Positions 1 to 9,646 of a DNA stretch of 64,000 nucleotides are shown piece by piece. The stretch's first letter is position 1, and the number at the start of each line of letters is the position of its first letter. Source of the stretch: Pseudovibrio sp. Tun.PSC04-5.I4 (lineage in GTDB: Bacteria; Pseudomonadota; Alphaproteobacteria; Rhizobiales; Stappiaceae); assembly GCF_900104145.1 (NCBI RefSeq), contig NZ_FNLB01000006.1:827001-891000 (forward strand). The letters run 5' to 3'. The position numbers were made by a program, and so were the translations under genes. The notes beneath the pieces were generated by a model. It had not been told where the DNA came from and did not search any database. It was given only the letters and a program-made list of their open reading frames with translations.

Positions 1-2071
1 TAAACATCCGCTTTCCGGCAGAAAGCGCGTCCGGGCTAAAGATTGGCGGCATTTCAAGGCTCTCGTAAATGCGCTTGAAGCTGTCATAGAGCGCAAGACC
101 TATTTCCATAGCCAATGTGTCACGAGCAGAGCCAATCGCGTCTGTATCGACGTCCTTGCCGATTTCCAGTGCGATACCTTGTTCTGTCGGCAAGGGTAGG
201 ACGAAACCACGGAACGCATGATCGAGGGTGTCGTCCTCTGCCATATGGCCCAAAGCTTCAATGAAAGCCTCTTTGCCCGCAGGAACGTTGCTGTTGGTCA
301 TCTCAATCAGCATCTCGGTCATAAGAACCTGAGCGGATTGCCACCGGTTGAACGGGTCACTATCGTGGCGCATGAGGAAAATCTGGTCTTCGCGAGAAAG
401 AGTACTTTCCAGTTTCACAGGAGCTGAGAATTCACGCAGCAAAGATGGAACCGGGCGCGCACCAATGCCGTGGAAGACAAGTGTTTGCTTGGCTTGCGTC
501 AGACAAAGCAGGTCGCCCTTGACGTCAGCACCTTCAACCTTGGAGAACTCCAGATCATCCCCATTAGGTCCAACAAGGCCGAACCGGATAGGGATGAAGA
601 AGGATGTCTTCTCGTTCTGTCCCGGTGTTGGCGGTGTTGGCGGTGTTGTCTGCTCCAGCTCAAGCGTGAAGGTCTTTGCAGCCTCATCATAGCAGCCGTT
701 TGCCTTCAGTTGAGGCGTGCCAGATTGGTGATACCACAAGGAGAAGTGTGAGAGGTCTGCGCTGTTTGCCTCCTCAAAACACTTTATGAAGTCTTCAATC
801 GTAGAGGCATCTCCATCATGACGCTCAAAATAAAGGTCCATCCCTTTGCGGAACCCGTCTGCACCAAGAATGGTCTTGATCATACGAACAAGCTCAGCAC
901 CCTTGTCATAAACAGTTGCGGTGTAGAAGTTGTTGATCTCTTTGTATTCGGTTGGTCGCACAGGGTGGGAGAGCGGTCCCTGATCCTCTGGGAACTGGCG
1001 AGATTTGAGGCGGATCACGTCTGCAATTCGCTTCACCGAACGCGAGCGCTCATCAGAAGAAAATTCCTGATCACGGAAGACCGTCAAGCCTTCTTTCAGG
1101 CAAAGCTGGAACCATTCACGGCAAGTGATGCGATTGCCAGTCCAGTTGTGGAAGTACTCATGCGCGACAACAGTTTCAATGCCTTCGTAATCTGTGTCAG
1201 TTGCCGTATCGCTATCGGCCAGAATGTACTTGTCGTTGAAGATGTTGAGGCCCTTGTTCTCCATGGCACCCATGTTGAACGCTGAAACGGCAACAATGTT
1301 GAACACATCAAGGTCGTACTCGCGGCCAAACACCTTCTCATCCCAGCGCATGGACCGAATGAGGCTATCCATAGACCAGCCTGCACGGTTCTCATTGCCT
1401 TTTTCGACATAGATGTTCAGGTCAACAGGCTTGCCGGAGGCCGTGGTGTATTTCTCGGAAATGCAGGTAAGGTCGCCGCCGACCAACGCAAACAGGTAGG
1501 CAGGTTTTGGATGCGGATCATGCCAAACGGCAAAATGACGGTCCGTACCCTCAATATCGCCGGTCTCCTGCGGATTGCCATTGCCTAGCAGAATTGGGCT
1601 TGTGGATTTGTCTGCTTCAATGCGGGTGGTGAACACGGAAAGCACATCAGGACGGTCATAGTAATAGGTGATGCGGCGGAAGCCTTCAGCTTCACACTGC
1701 GTGCAGTAAATACCTTGCGAGAGATAAAGACCCATCAGCTGCGTATTGGCTGTTGGGTTCAGCCGGGTGACAACCTCAAGCTCAAATTCTTCTGCAGGCG
1801 GCGAGGTCACCACCAATTTGTCCGCGCTCGCAGAATAGGCCGCCTCATCAAGCACAGCACCATTCAGCTTCAAAGAAACCAGCGTCAGTTCATCGCCGTC
1901 CAGCTCCAAAGGAGCGCCAGCATCAGAGCCTGCGCGAGGGCTAAGGGTAAGACTGGAAATAACCTCAGTGGCTTCCGCATGAAGTTTAAAGACCAGAGAG
2001 ACGTTTTTGATGGTGTAAGGCGTCTCTTTGTAATCTTCCAATTTAATGAGCTGAGCACTCTCAAATCGCAT
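1..2071 (-). CDS. pepN: Aminopeptidase N, M1 family (3' end outside window)
   Basis: Zinc metallopeptidase that removes N-terminal residues from peptides in the cytoplasm. Read leftward from ATG at 2071, the protein starts MRFESAQLIKLEDYKETPY, typical of the PepN N-terminal beta domain. The exopeptidase motif GAMEN lies near residue 266 (about 1260-1275), inside NMGAMENKGLNIFNDKY. The zinc site HEYFH-N-W-T-G-N lies near residue 300 (about 1155-1172), with the third ligand Glu 18 residues later in KEGLTVFRDQEF. The start is supported by an AGGAG ribosome site at about 2078-2085 on the minus strand. About 690 residues are present; family members run to about 870-880, so the C-terminal helical domain is cut by the window edge. 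It is divergent from the CoA-transferase gene. No lesion is seen in the visible part. Confidence 0.93.
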   Translation of the reverse strand, partial: MRFESAQLIKLEDYKETPYTIKNVSLVFKLHAEATEVISSLTLSPRAGSDAGAPLELDGDELTLVSLKLNGAVLDEAAYSASADKLVVTSPPAEEFELEVVTRLNPTANTQLMGLYLSQGIYCTQCEAEGFRRITYYYDRPDVLSVFTTRIEADKSTSPILLGNGNPQETGDIEGTDRHFAVWHDPHPKPAYLFALVGGDLTCISEKYTTASGKPVDLNIYVEKGNENRAGWSMDSLIRSMRWDEKVFGREYDLDVFNIVAVSAFNMGAMENKGLNIFNDKYILADSDTATDTDYEGIETVVAHEYFHNWTGNRITCREWFQLCLKEGLTVFRDQEFSSDERSRSVKRIADVIRLKSRQFPEDQGPLSHPVRPTEYKEINNFYTATVYDKGAELVRMIKTILGADGFRKGMDLYFERHDGDASTIEDFIKCFEEANSADLSHFSLWYHQSGTPQLKANGCYDEAAKTFTLELEQTTPPTPPTPGQNEKTSFFIPIRFGLVGPNGDDLEFSKVEGADVKGDLLCLTQAKQTLVFHGIGARPVPSLLREFSAPVKLESTLSREDQIFLMRHDSDPFNRWQSAQVLMTEMLIEMTNSNVPAGKEAFIEALGHMAEDDTLDHAFRGFVLPLPTEQGIALEIGKDVDTDAIGSARDTLAMEIGLALYDSFKRIYESLEMPPIFSPDALSAGKRMF

Positions 2072-2340
2072 GCTTGTTCTCCTAGGAGGTGGTGAAGCAG
2101 TCTTGTCGCCTTGGGCGCCATGCTTCCAAATTTTAATGTTGTTCGGCGGTACCTATGAAAACGGTTCCGGTCAAATGCAGGACTTCAATACATAAACAGT
2201 TTTGCACCCAAAAATAGATCTTTCAAGGTCTGGGAGGGACTGGAACGACTTCATGACAGATCCTCGCAGGACCGCATAAGCAAAAACAGATAGCACTGAG
2301 TCTCAGAAAATCCATTAAAGACTAAGTTGAGGTTACTCTC

Positions 2341-3516
2341 GTGAATGCGCCCCTTGAGAACGTGAAAGTATTGGAACTGGCTCGAATTCTGGCTGGTCCA
2401 TGGATAGGACAAACCCTGTCTGATCTCGGTGCGGATGTGATCAAGGTCGAGAGCCCACGCGGGGATGATACACGCACGTGGGGCCCTCCCTTCATTGAGG
2501 AGGAGGGTGGCACCAAAAGCGCTGCCTACTTCCATGCCTGCAACCGCGGCAAGCGATCCATAACGGCAGATTTCGCAAAGCAGGAGGATTTGGAGTTAAT
2601 CTTCGATCTGGTCCGCCGGAGTGATGTGCTGATCGAGAACTTCAAAGTCGGCGGGTTGGCAAAATACGGTCTGGATTACGAGAGCCTCCAGAAAATCAAT
2701 CCCAAGCTGATTTACTGCTCCGTCACAGGCTTCGGCCAAACCGGCCCCTATGCGCACCGTGCAGGTTATGATTTCATGATTCAGGGCATGGGCGGCATCA
2801 TGGATCTGACGGGCCCCAAAGGCGGTGAACCACAAAAGGTGGGCGTCGCATTTGCGGATATTTTCACGGGCCTTTACGGCGTTATAGGCATTCAGGCAGC
2901 GCTTCGCCGCCGGGATCTGACGGGCGAGGGCGAGTGGATTGATATGGCCCTGCTGGATGCTCAAGTGGGCGTGCTAGCCAATCAGGCGATGAATTACCTC
3001 AGCAGCGGCAATGTTCCAACGCGTATGGGCAATGCTCATCCCAACATCGTTCCCTATCAGGTGTTTGAAGTGAAGGATGGTCATCTGATTGTTGCGGTCG
3101 GCAACGACAGCCAATTTGCAAATTTCTGTAAAATCCTCGGCGTGCCTGAACTGGCGGAAAATGAAAAATATTCTACCAACCCAATGCGTGTGCAGCACAG
3201 AGAAGAATTAACACCAAAGCTTGAGGCACTCGTCCATAGGTTTGAGCGAGATGATTTGCTCTCTATTATGGAACAGCACGGTGTTCCTGCTGGCCCAATC
3301 AACTCAGTTGCAGATGTTTTAAATGATCCGCAAATTGAACATCGCCAAATGAAAGTTCAACTGCCAACAAATTCGGTCGGTACTGGTGAGCAAATCTATG
3401 TACGTTCCCCAATTAAATTTAAAAACTCTAAGCTGAATCTTGAAAGGGGTGCACCTGCACTTGATGAGCACAGAGAAGAGATATTAAGAGAAATAGGCAG
3501 GGAAGCTGGAGAATAA
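2341..3516 (+). CDS. CaiB/BaiF-family (class III) CoA-transferase
   Basis: Family III CoA-transferase of 391 residues, the usual length for formyl-CoA/crotonobetainyl-CoA transferase relatives. It moves CoA between carboxylic acids through an aspartyl-CoA thioester intermediate. The N-terminus has the family signature (VLELARILAGPWIGQTLSDLGADVIKVE, followed by R-G-D-D-T-R), and the central GYDFMIQGMGGIMDLTG region precedes the typical C-terminal half ending in NDPQIEHRQM. Start is GTG at 2341; there is no strong ribosome site. The acyl substrate cannot be read from the sequence. The 269 bases upstream, shared with divergent pepN, hold no other gene. It appears monocistronic, with about 95 bases before the cyclase gene. 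Confidence 0.88.
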   Translation: MNAPLENVKVLELARILAGPWIGQTLSDLGADVIKVESPRGDDTRTWGPPFIEEEGGTKSAAYFHACNRGKRSITADFAKQEDLELIFDLVRRSDVLIENFKVGGLAKYGLDYESLQKINPKLIYCSVTGFGQTGPYAHRAGYDFMIQGMGGIMDLTGPKGGEPQKVGVAFADIFTGLYGVIGIQAALRRRDLTGEGEWIDMALLDAQVGVLANQAMNYLSSGNVPTRMGNAHPNIVPYQVFEVKDGHLIVAVGNDSQFANFCKILGVPELAENEKYSTNPMRVQHREELTPKLEALVHRFERDDLLSIMEQHGVPAGPINSVADVLNDPQIEHRQMKVQLPTNSVGTGEQIYVRSPIKFKNSKLNLERGAPALDEHREEILREIGREAGE

Positions 3517-3610
3517 AGGGTGGCGACACTTTGTTACCAAAGGCAGTTTGACGCCTAGTGCGGCTAATGGTTTAACGGGCTGTTACTCTAGGACATGTAG
3601 GTGGTAAAAC

Positions 3611-5455
3611 TTGAAATTCTGGAATGGAATAAGACACAGAATTACAAGTGTCTCGCATTGCTATTACAAGCTCTCATTGACGTGGCTGGTAAGCCTCACC
3701 TTCGTGACCGTGGTAACACTCTGCGGTGGCATCGTTTTGTATATGTCCGTCATGACCAACTTGAAAAATACCCGCAGTCTGATTGAAAAAGCTTCAATCA
3801 TGTCGACACAGGCCATCGACAAAGGTGCGGGCAATTACTTTATGCCCGTCTTCTCGGCGATTAAAGGCGTGAAGCAATTCGCCGAAGAGTTTCCAGATAG
3901 AAAAAGTGCGATTGAAGCAACACGGCATTCCTTTCGGGGGACCTTGTTCGGAGTTGAGAGTGCTGACGCGCTTGTTATGTCTCTTCCAGACGGAACAATG
4001 CTTGGGATGAAGCGCGCCGAAAATGGCGGCGGTGTTGTTGAGTACATACCGAAATTACCGTTGTTCAAGTTCGACAACCTGAAAAAAATGGCCGCGCAAA
4101 AGACCCAGAACCCGTTTTGGGGCGATTTCTACTCGGGCAACAACAACCCTTTTGCAACGATCACAGGATCCATCGATAAAGACGGTAAAGTGATCGCCTA
4201 TGTATCTGCCATTGTAACAATGCGCGGTCTTGGAGCTGTCCTTTCCTCTGATGAAGAAGAAGCGGATGTTACCAGGTTCATTTTGAGTGATAAATTCCGT
4301 GTCCTTGCTTACGCATCGCAGCACAATAAGCTAGACCAAACCAACTTACTGACCAAACTAGACGATTTTGGCGATCCGGTTCTTGCTGAACTGGAAAACA
4401 GTGAAGTTCAGCCGTTCAGCCAAAAAGCCAGAAAAAAAGGTGTAGAGCTCCACGTTATTTATGATGGTGAGGAGATGTATGTCCTTGTTCTGCAAAAGCT
4501 GAAATCCCCAGACGGGGCAGCTTATTATGTCGGTGAATACCAGCTTGCTAACTCTCGTTATGATGAGTTCTCACGGTTGATCGATTCTGTATTTGCGGGC
4601 ATTGCTATTGTGTTTTTGTCCGCTCTCATCGCTATATTCTTGGCACGCCGCTTGTCCATGCCATTGAAAGGCATCGCACAGCAGGCAGAAAAGTTTGGCG
4701 CGTTGGAATTTGAACATTTGGAAGCTCTTCCGCGCAGTCATATCCGCGAAGTAGATCAAATCACCACAGCAATGAATGCCAGCTCCAGTGGCTTGCAGGC
4801 TATGAGCAAATACATTCCAAAATCGCTCTATTCCAAGTTGATGGCGCTGGGTATTGACCGTGCAGCCAAAGCGCGCGAAGCAGAACTGACTATTCTCTTT
4901 ACCGATATCGCTGGCTTTACATCCTTGTCAGAACACAAAAGTGCAGGCGATATCGCAGGCCTTCTGAACAATCACTTTAAGCTGCTGGTCACGGCTGTGG
5001 AGGCTCATCAGGGCACCGTTGATAAATTTATCGGTGATGGCATGTTGGCCTTCTGGGGTGCTCCCGATGAAGTTAAAGACCACGCCCAAAGAGCCATTGC
5101 AGCCGCAGAAGATATGGTCAAAGCGGTGAGGGCAGCCAACGCTGAAAATCCGCAGGATGCTGTGTCTGTCCGCATCGCGATCCACACTGGCCCGGTTATT
5201 GTTGGCAATGTGGGCGCCGTGGAACGCTGGAATTACACAGTGGTTGGCGACGCGGTTAATGTTTGCAGCCGCCTGCAAAACCTGGCTGGAACCATTCCGC
5301 CAATGGTTGGCACTTGCGTTGTTCTCAGCGGCGAGACAGTTGAAGAGGCTGGAAACCCGGATAACATAACCTATCGCGGCAGTCACGAAATCAGAGGCCG
5401 AAAAGGCAAGGTGGATGTTTGGCAACTCAACTCCACCATCTGTAATGAACAGTAA
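3611..5455 (+). CDS. Membrane sensor adenylate cyclase (dCache-like, HAMP, class III cyclase)
   Basis: Makes cAMP from ATP in response to a periplasmic signal. The 614 residues comprise one N-terminal TM helix (about 17-40), a periplasmic region of about 270 residues resembling double-Cache sensors, a second TM (about 320-345), a HAMP-like linker (RRLSMPLKGIAQQ) and a C-terminal class III cyclase domain (about 420-600). Catalytic residues are visible: metal Asp in FTDIAGFTSL, the Lys and second metal Asp in VDKFIGDGMLAFW, the adenine-selecting Asp in VVGDAVN, and the Asn/Arg pair in NVCSR. This combination predicts adenylate rather than guanylate cyclase activity. The start is TTG at 3611 behind an AGGTGG-like site; no better in-frame start precedes TM1. 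It stands alone between the CoA-transferase and a composite inverted repeat. Confidence 0.88.
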   Translation: MKFWNGIRHRITSVSHCYYKLSLTWLVSLTFVTVVTLCGGIVLYMSVMTNLKNTRSLIEKASIMSTQAIDKGAGNYFMPVFSAIKGVKQFAEEFPDRKSAIEATRHSFRGTLFGVESADALVMSLPDGTMLGMKRAENGGGVVEYIPKLPLFKFDNLKKMAAQKTQNPFWGDFYSGNNNPFATITGSIDKDGKVIAYVSAIVTMRGLGAVLSSDEEEADVTRFILSDKFRVLAYASQHNKLDQTNLLTKLDDFGDPVLAELENSEVQPFSQKARKKGVELHVIYDGEEMYVLVLQKLKSPDGAAYYVGEYQLANSRYDEFSRLIDSVFAGIAIVFLSALIAIFLARRLSMPLKGIAQQAEKFGALEFEHLEALPRSHIREVDQITTAMNASSSGLQAMSKYIPKSLYSKLMALGIDRAAKAREAELTILFTDIAGFTSLSEHKSAGDIAGLLNNHFKLLVTAVEAHQGTVDKFIGDGMLAFWGAPDEVKDHAQRAIAAAEDMVKAVRAANAENPQDAVSVRIAIHTGPVIVGNVGAVERWNYTVVGDAVNVCSRLQNLAGTIPPMVGTCVVLSGETVEEAGNPDNITYRGSHEIRGRKGKVDVWQLNSTICNEQ

Positions 5456-5478
5456 GTAAGCTGTGCCGCCGAACGCTA

Positions 5479-5573
5479 GGTCCGAAAAGCGAGCACGATT
5501 TTCGGACCGAATTTGCGATAAAGTAAAAGATTAAAGCAGGTCCATTGCGCCAGATTATCGGTAAACTGCTTTA
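5479..5573. repeat. Composite intergenic inverted repeat
   Basis: Two hairpins lie in the gap after the cyclase gene. The first has perfect 10-base arms GGTCCGAAAA (5479-5488) and TTTTCGGACC (5499-5508) around a 10-base loop. The second has 8-base arms TAAAGCAG (5532-5539) and CTGCTTTA (5566-5573). The first could end cyclase transcription, although no T-run follows it. Paired hairpins with a CCGAAAA arm resemble the short palindromic intergenic elements common in Rhizobiales genomes; that assignment is inference, because only one copy was found here. Confidence 0.5.
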
Positions 5574-5698
5574 GTTTAATCTAAGTGTTCCGACCACCCC
5601 AACCTCATTGAAAGAAACGCCTGTTCTATTGTCAGTGAGGCGAACGTATATTTGCGCGCGCAGTTTGCTATCTCATATTCTTGAGGAAAGGGGCTCCT

Positions 5699-7603
5699 GT
5701 GAACCTGCTGGATGTCAAAGGGCTGAAAGTGGAGTTTCGTGGAGATGACGGATGCCATCAAGTTGTCCGTGACGTTTCCTTCAGCGTCCCGGAAAACAAA
5801 TGCGTTGCGCTGGTTGGTGAATCTGGTTCTGGCAAAACAATTATTTCCAGAGCCATAATGGGTATCCTGCCGCCGAAGGCCAGTATCACCGCTGGACAAA
5901 TACTTCTGCGAGACAACCGAAAGAACCGTGAGATACAGGATATCGCCAAGTTAGATCCTGTCGGCCCTGTCATGCGTGCAATTCGCGGTGAACGCATTGC
6001 CATGATTTTTCAAGAGCCCATGGTCTCCCTTTCTCCGCTCCATACCATTGGCGACCAGATTGGCGAAGCTGCACGGCTTCACCGAGATGTTGGCCGCAAA
6101 GAGGCACAAGAGCTGACAAAGGATATGCTGCGGCTCGTTCATTTCCCAGAGCCAGAACGATCCATTCGTGCCTACCCGTTTGAGCTGTCAGGTGGTCTGA
6201 GACAGCGGGCTCTGATCGCCATGGCCCTTATCTGTCGCCCGGCTCTTCTCATTGCAGATGAGCCGACCACAGCATTAGATGTAACAATTCAGGCGGAAAT
6301 CCTGAAGTTGATCAAAGAAGTGCAGTCAGAACTCAACATGTCGCTTCTCATGATCACCCATGATTTTGGCGTGGTCACCAACATGGCCGACGAAGTGGTG
6401 GTGGTCTACAACGGCGAAATTATGGAAAAAGGCAGTGTAGAGGATCTGTTTGAGACCCCAAAGCACCCTTACTTAAAGGCCCTTCTCCATGCAGTCCCAA
6501 CGCTCTCCATGGACCCTGAAGAGCGCCTGGCTCCCATCCGCCCAATTACGCCGCGCACAAGCGCTACGGATCTTAAACCGCACCGCACTGTTGAGGGACA
6601 TCCTACCTATCGTGGCAGCCCGCTGATTGAGCTTGATCAGGTAAGTAAGACGTTCACATTGAAAAATCTGCGTGGTAAAAAACAACGCGGCATGACGACT
6701 GCACTGGATGAGGTAAGCCTTACTGTGCGGCGCGGAGAGTGTTTAGGGATCGTCGGGGAGTCTGGATCAGGCAAGACCACTGCAGCACTGGCAATGTTAC
6801 GGGCGTTTCCATTGACCAAAGGCCGTATTATCTACACCACCGAGGAAGGCCCTCGAGACATTAGCAGTTACACACGTGCTGAACTGTTCCAATATCGAAA
6901 ACGAGCTCAGATTATTTTCCAAGATCCATTCTCATCTCTCAATCCCCGTCGTACGCTCAATGAAATTTTGCAGGAACCGCTGATCATTCACCGTATGGGT
7001 GAACCTTCAAACCAATCAGCACGGGTGAGGGAACTGATTGATCTTGTTGGCCTCTCCCAAAAGTATCTGCGCCGTTACCCACACTCATTCTCTGGTGGCC
7101 AACGCCAGAGAATTGGCATCGCACGGGCACTGGCACTCAATCCTGAATTCCTGATTTGCGATGAACCAACCTCAGCCCTTGATGTGTCCGTTCAAGCTCA
7201 GGTTTTGAATTTATTGAAAGATTTGAAGGATGAGCTGGGTCTGACCTACGTTTTCGTGAGCCACAACCTCGCTGTTGTTGATTATATCTCGGATCGGGTG
7301 GCAGTCATGTGCAAGGGCAAAGTTGTAGAAATTGGTCCAACCCGGCAGGTCATAGACAATCCGCTTCATCCGTATACCCGTGCATTGCTCAAAGCGGTGC
7401 CTGAACCGTCCTTGGATCATAAGCTCGACTTTGCAGCTTTGGATGGTGCGGGCAGTTCTGACCCAACGCAATGGCCATCACCGTTCCGCATGCGCTATTC
7501 AACCCGGCCTTACTTGATCGAAATGGAAACGGACCATTGGGTTTGCGCTCCGGGCATGGAAGCAGAGCGAGACATCGTTGGTTTAGGGGGCAGCCACATA
7601 TGA
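5699..7603 (+). CDS. Peptide-type ABC transporter, fused double ATP-binding protein (DppD-DppF type)
   Basis: Cytoplasmic ATPase energising a peptide/nickel-family importer; 634 residues carrying two complete nucleotide-binding domains. Domain 1 has Walker A GESGSGKT, signature LSGGLRQR and Walker B LLIADEPTTALD. Domain 2 has Walker A GESGSGKT, signature FSGGQRQR and Walker B FLICDEPTSALD. Each ends with an oligopeptide-transporter C-terminal segment (P-x-H-P-Y). GTG at 5699 is chosen because AGGAAAGGGG lies just upstream; a TTG at 5681 would place that site inside the gene. The stop overlaps the binding-protein ATG by four bases, so the two are translationally coupled. The substrate is not determinable; opines, peptides and sugars are all handled by this family. 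Confidence 0.9.
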   Translation: MNLLDVKGLKVEFRGDDGCHQVVRDVSFSVPENKCVALVGESGSGKTIISRAIMGILPPKASITAGQILLRDNRKNREIQDIAKLDPVGPVMRAIRGERIAMIFQEPMVSLSPLHTIGDQIGEAARLHRDVGRKEAQELTKDMLRLVHFPEPERSIRAYPFELSGGLRQRALIAMALICRPALLIADEPTTALDVTIQAEILKLIKEVQSELNMSLLMITHDFGVVTNMADEVVVVYNGEIMEKGSVEDLFETPKHPYLKALLHAVPTLSMDPEERLAPIRPITPRTSATDLKPHRTVEGHPTYRGSPLIELDQVSKTFTLKNLRGKKQRGMTTALDEVSLTVRRGECLGIVGESGSGKTTAALAMLRAFPLTKGRIIYTTEEGPRDISSYTRAELFQYRKRAQIIFQDPFSSLNPRRTLNEILQEPLIIHRMGEPSNQSARVRELIDLVGLSQKYLRRYPHSFSGGQRQRIGIARALALNPEFLICDEPTSALDVSVQAQVLNLLKDLKDELGLTYVFVSHNLAVVDYISDRVAVMCKGKVVEIGPTRQVIDNPLHPYTRALLKAVPEPSLDHKLDFAALDGAGSSDPTQWPSPFRMRYSTRPYLIEMETDHWVCAPGMEAERDIVGLGGSHI

Positions 7604-9516
7604 AACATCTCGGCCTGCTCCTAGCAATTGTCATATTCGGTGGGATGACACCCGCCACGATCTCCAACGCGTTGATCCTGAAAGAAACTCCGGGGATACT
7701 GCCGGGCCTGCCTCCAATTGTTGATCGTCTCCCCACAGAGCCTCTCATTACGAACCCAGAGGATCTGGGCAGAGAGATTGGAGTGCAGGGAGGCGCACTA
7801 CACACGCTCATATCCAGGCCCAAAGATGTCCGCCTAATCAATGTTTGGGGCTATGCCCGGCTGGTTGGTTACAACGAGAATCTAGAGCTTTATCCGGACA
7901 TCCTTGAAAGCGTCGACATCATATCCGACGAAATTTTCACGTTGAATATTCGCGAAGGCCACAAATGGTCTGATGGCATCCCATTCACGGCAGAAGATTT
8001 CAGGTTCTGGTATGAGGAGGTGGCTCTCAATAAACACCTTAATCCAAACGGACTGCCCGGTTTTATGCTTGTTGAAGGAAAGCCGCCAGAATTCGTTGTA
8101 TTGGATAAATATGCAGTACAATTTGCGTGGGAAGACCCAAACCCACTGTTTCTTCAGGAACTTGCCAAAGCGCGCCCTCCCTTCATCTACCGGCCTGCAC
8201 ATTACCTCAAAAAGTTCCACGAAGGCTCTGGTAATCCAGAGTTTATTCGCAAGGTCGCACGCTTGGAAAAAGTTCGAGGTTGGGCACCCTTGTTCAACCG
8301 CATGGATGATATGTATGAGGCCAGCAACCCTGACATCCCCACCCTGCAACCGTGGGTGCCATCCACTCACTCTGGCGAACGTCGTGCAGTGATGGAGAGA
8401 AATCCGTTCTTCCACAGGGTGGATAGCAGTGGTCAGCAATTACCTTACATTGATCGTATCATCATGGATGTGGTGGACGGAAAGCTCATTCCAGCCAAAA
8501 CATTAGCTGGGGAGAGCGACCTGCAAGCCAGAGGATTAGGCTTCTCCGACATCTCGGTTTTAAAGCGTGGCGAACACTCTCAAGATTATGAAACGCGTCT
8601 TTGGCTTAACTCAAAAGGCTCTGAGATTTCAATACTGCCGAATCTGAGTGTCAAAGACCCAGTTTGGCGCAAGTTGATGCAGGACAGACGGTTCCGTCAT
8701 GCTCTGTCTATGGGGATTGACCGTGAACTCATCAACAAGGTGCTTTACTTCGGTCTGGGAAGAGCGGGAAATGATACCGTGCTCAATATATCCCCGCTGT
8801 ACCAACCCGACTATCAAACAGCATGGGTCAGGTTTGACCCGGATTTAGCCAACAAACTTCTCGATGACATTGGACTGACAAAAAAACGAGGAGACGGAAT
8901 TCGCCTGTTGGAAGATGGCCGGCCACTTCAACTTATCATTGAGACGACGGGTGAAAGTTCGGAACAATCTGACGCGTTGGAGCTGGTTGCGGAAACGTGG
9001 AAAGAAATCGGCGTATCCGCTTTCATTCGCCCCAGCCAACGTGACACCATTCGCGCGCGCGCGCTAGCCGGTTTGCTCGTCATGTCGGTTTGGTCTGGAT
9101 TTGAAAATGGCGTGCCCACAGCTGATATGCCGCCACTGGATTATGCGCCCACCCGAGAGGACTTTCTCTCCTGGGCACCGTGGGGCAATTATTATGAGAG
9201 TGATGGGAATGCAGGTGAAAAGCCGGACTGGCCTCCTGCGCAACGCTTGATCGAACTATTCGATCAATGGCTCATGAGCGGCAGTTTTGAAGAACGGGAC
9301 ATGATTTGGGAGCAGATGCTACAAATCCATGCAGACGAGACGATCCACATCGGCTTGGTCAACAGTGTGCGCCAACCGGTTGTTGTGAAGGGATTGCTGA
9401 ATGTTCCAGATGTTGGAATTTTTGGATGGGACCCAGGAGCGCAATTCGGCATTCACAGAATGGATCTTTTCTTCTTTGCAGATCGATTGCCGAGTGAGGA
9501 TCGAAAGCATCATTAG
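7600..9516 (+). CDS. ABC transporter solute-binding protein, family 5 (large, about 638 residues)
   Basis: Periplasmic receptor of the adjacent importer. It begins with a signal peptide (MKHLGLLLAIVIFGGMTPATISNA). The mature part shows the SBP family 5 pattern: LESVDIISDEIFTLNIREGHKWSDG with FTAEDFRFWYE near residue 130, and the SMGIDRELINKVLYFGLG lobe around residue 370. At 638 residues it is about 100 longer than DppA/OppA, as in a subgroup paired with long-loop permeases. ATG at 7600 overlaps the ATPase stop by four bases; an in-frame extension back to 7471 lies wholly within the ATPase gene and is rejected. The gene order, with the binding protein second and permeases last, is less common than receptor-first operons. 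Confidence 0.88.
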   Translation: MKHLGLLLAIVIFGGMTPATISNALILKETPGILPGLPPIVDRLPTEPLITNPEDLGREIGVQGGALHTLISRPKDVRLINVWGYARLVGYNENLELYPDILESVDIISDEIFTLNIREGHKWSDGIPFTAEDFRFWYEEVALNKHLNPNGLPGFMLVEGKPPEFVVLDKYAVQFAWEDPNPLFLQELAKARPPFIYRPAHYLKKFHEGSGNPEFIRKVARLEKVRGWAPLFNRMDDMYEASNPDIPTLQPWVPSTHSGERRAVMERNPFFHRVDSSGQQLPYIDRIIMDVVDGKLIPAKTLAGESDLQARGLGFSDISVLKRGEHSQDYETRLWLNSKGSEISILPNLSVKDPVWRKLMQDRRFRHALSMGIDRELINKVLYFGLGRAGNDTVLNISPLYQPDYQTAWVRFDPDLANKLLDDIGLTKKRGDGIRLLEDGRPLQLIIETTGESSEQSDALELVAETWKEIGVSAFIRPSQRDTIRARALAGLLVMSVWSGFENGVPTADMPPLDYAPTREDFLSWAPWGNYYESDGNAGEKPDWPPAQRLIELFDQWLMSGSFEERDMIWEQMLQIHADETIHIGLVNSVRQPVVVKGLLNVPDVGIFGWDPGAQFGIHRMDLFFFADRLPSEDRKHH

Positions 9517-9646
9517 TCAAACAAATCTTCAATCTTAAGTCCCAACTAATTTCGCTCCTCAAACCTGATTTTATTTTCCAAGAGAAAGCCAACGCAGCTC
9601 AATTAGACTTATGTGATGTGAGAATTTGAACGAGGAAGGGAAGTCA

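Noticed and set aside
7471..7599. N-terminal extension of the large solute-binding protein
   Set aside because: It lies wholly within the upstream ATPase gene and would hide the signal peptide that begins at 7600.
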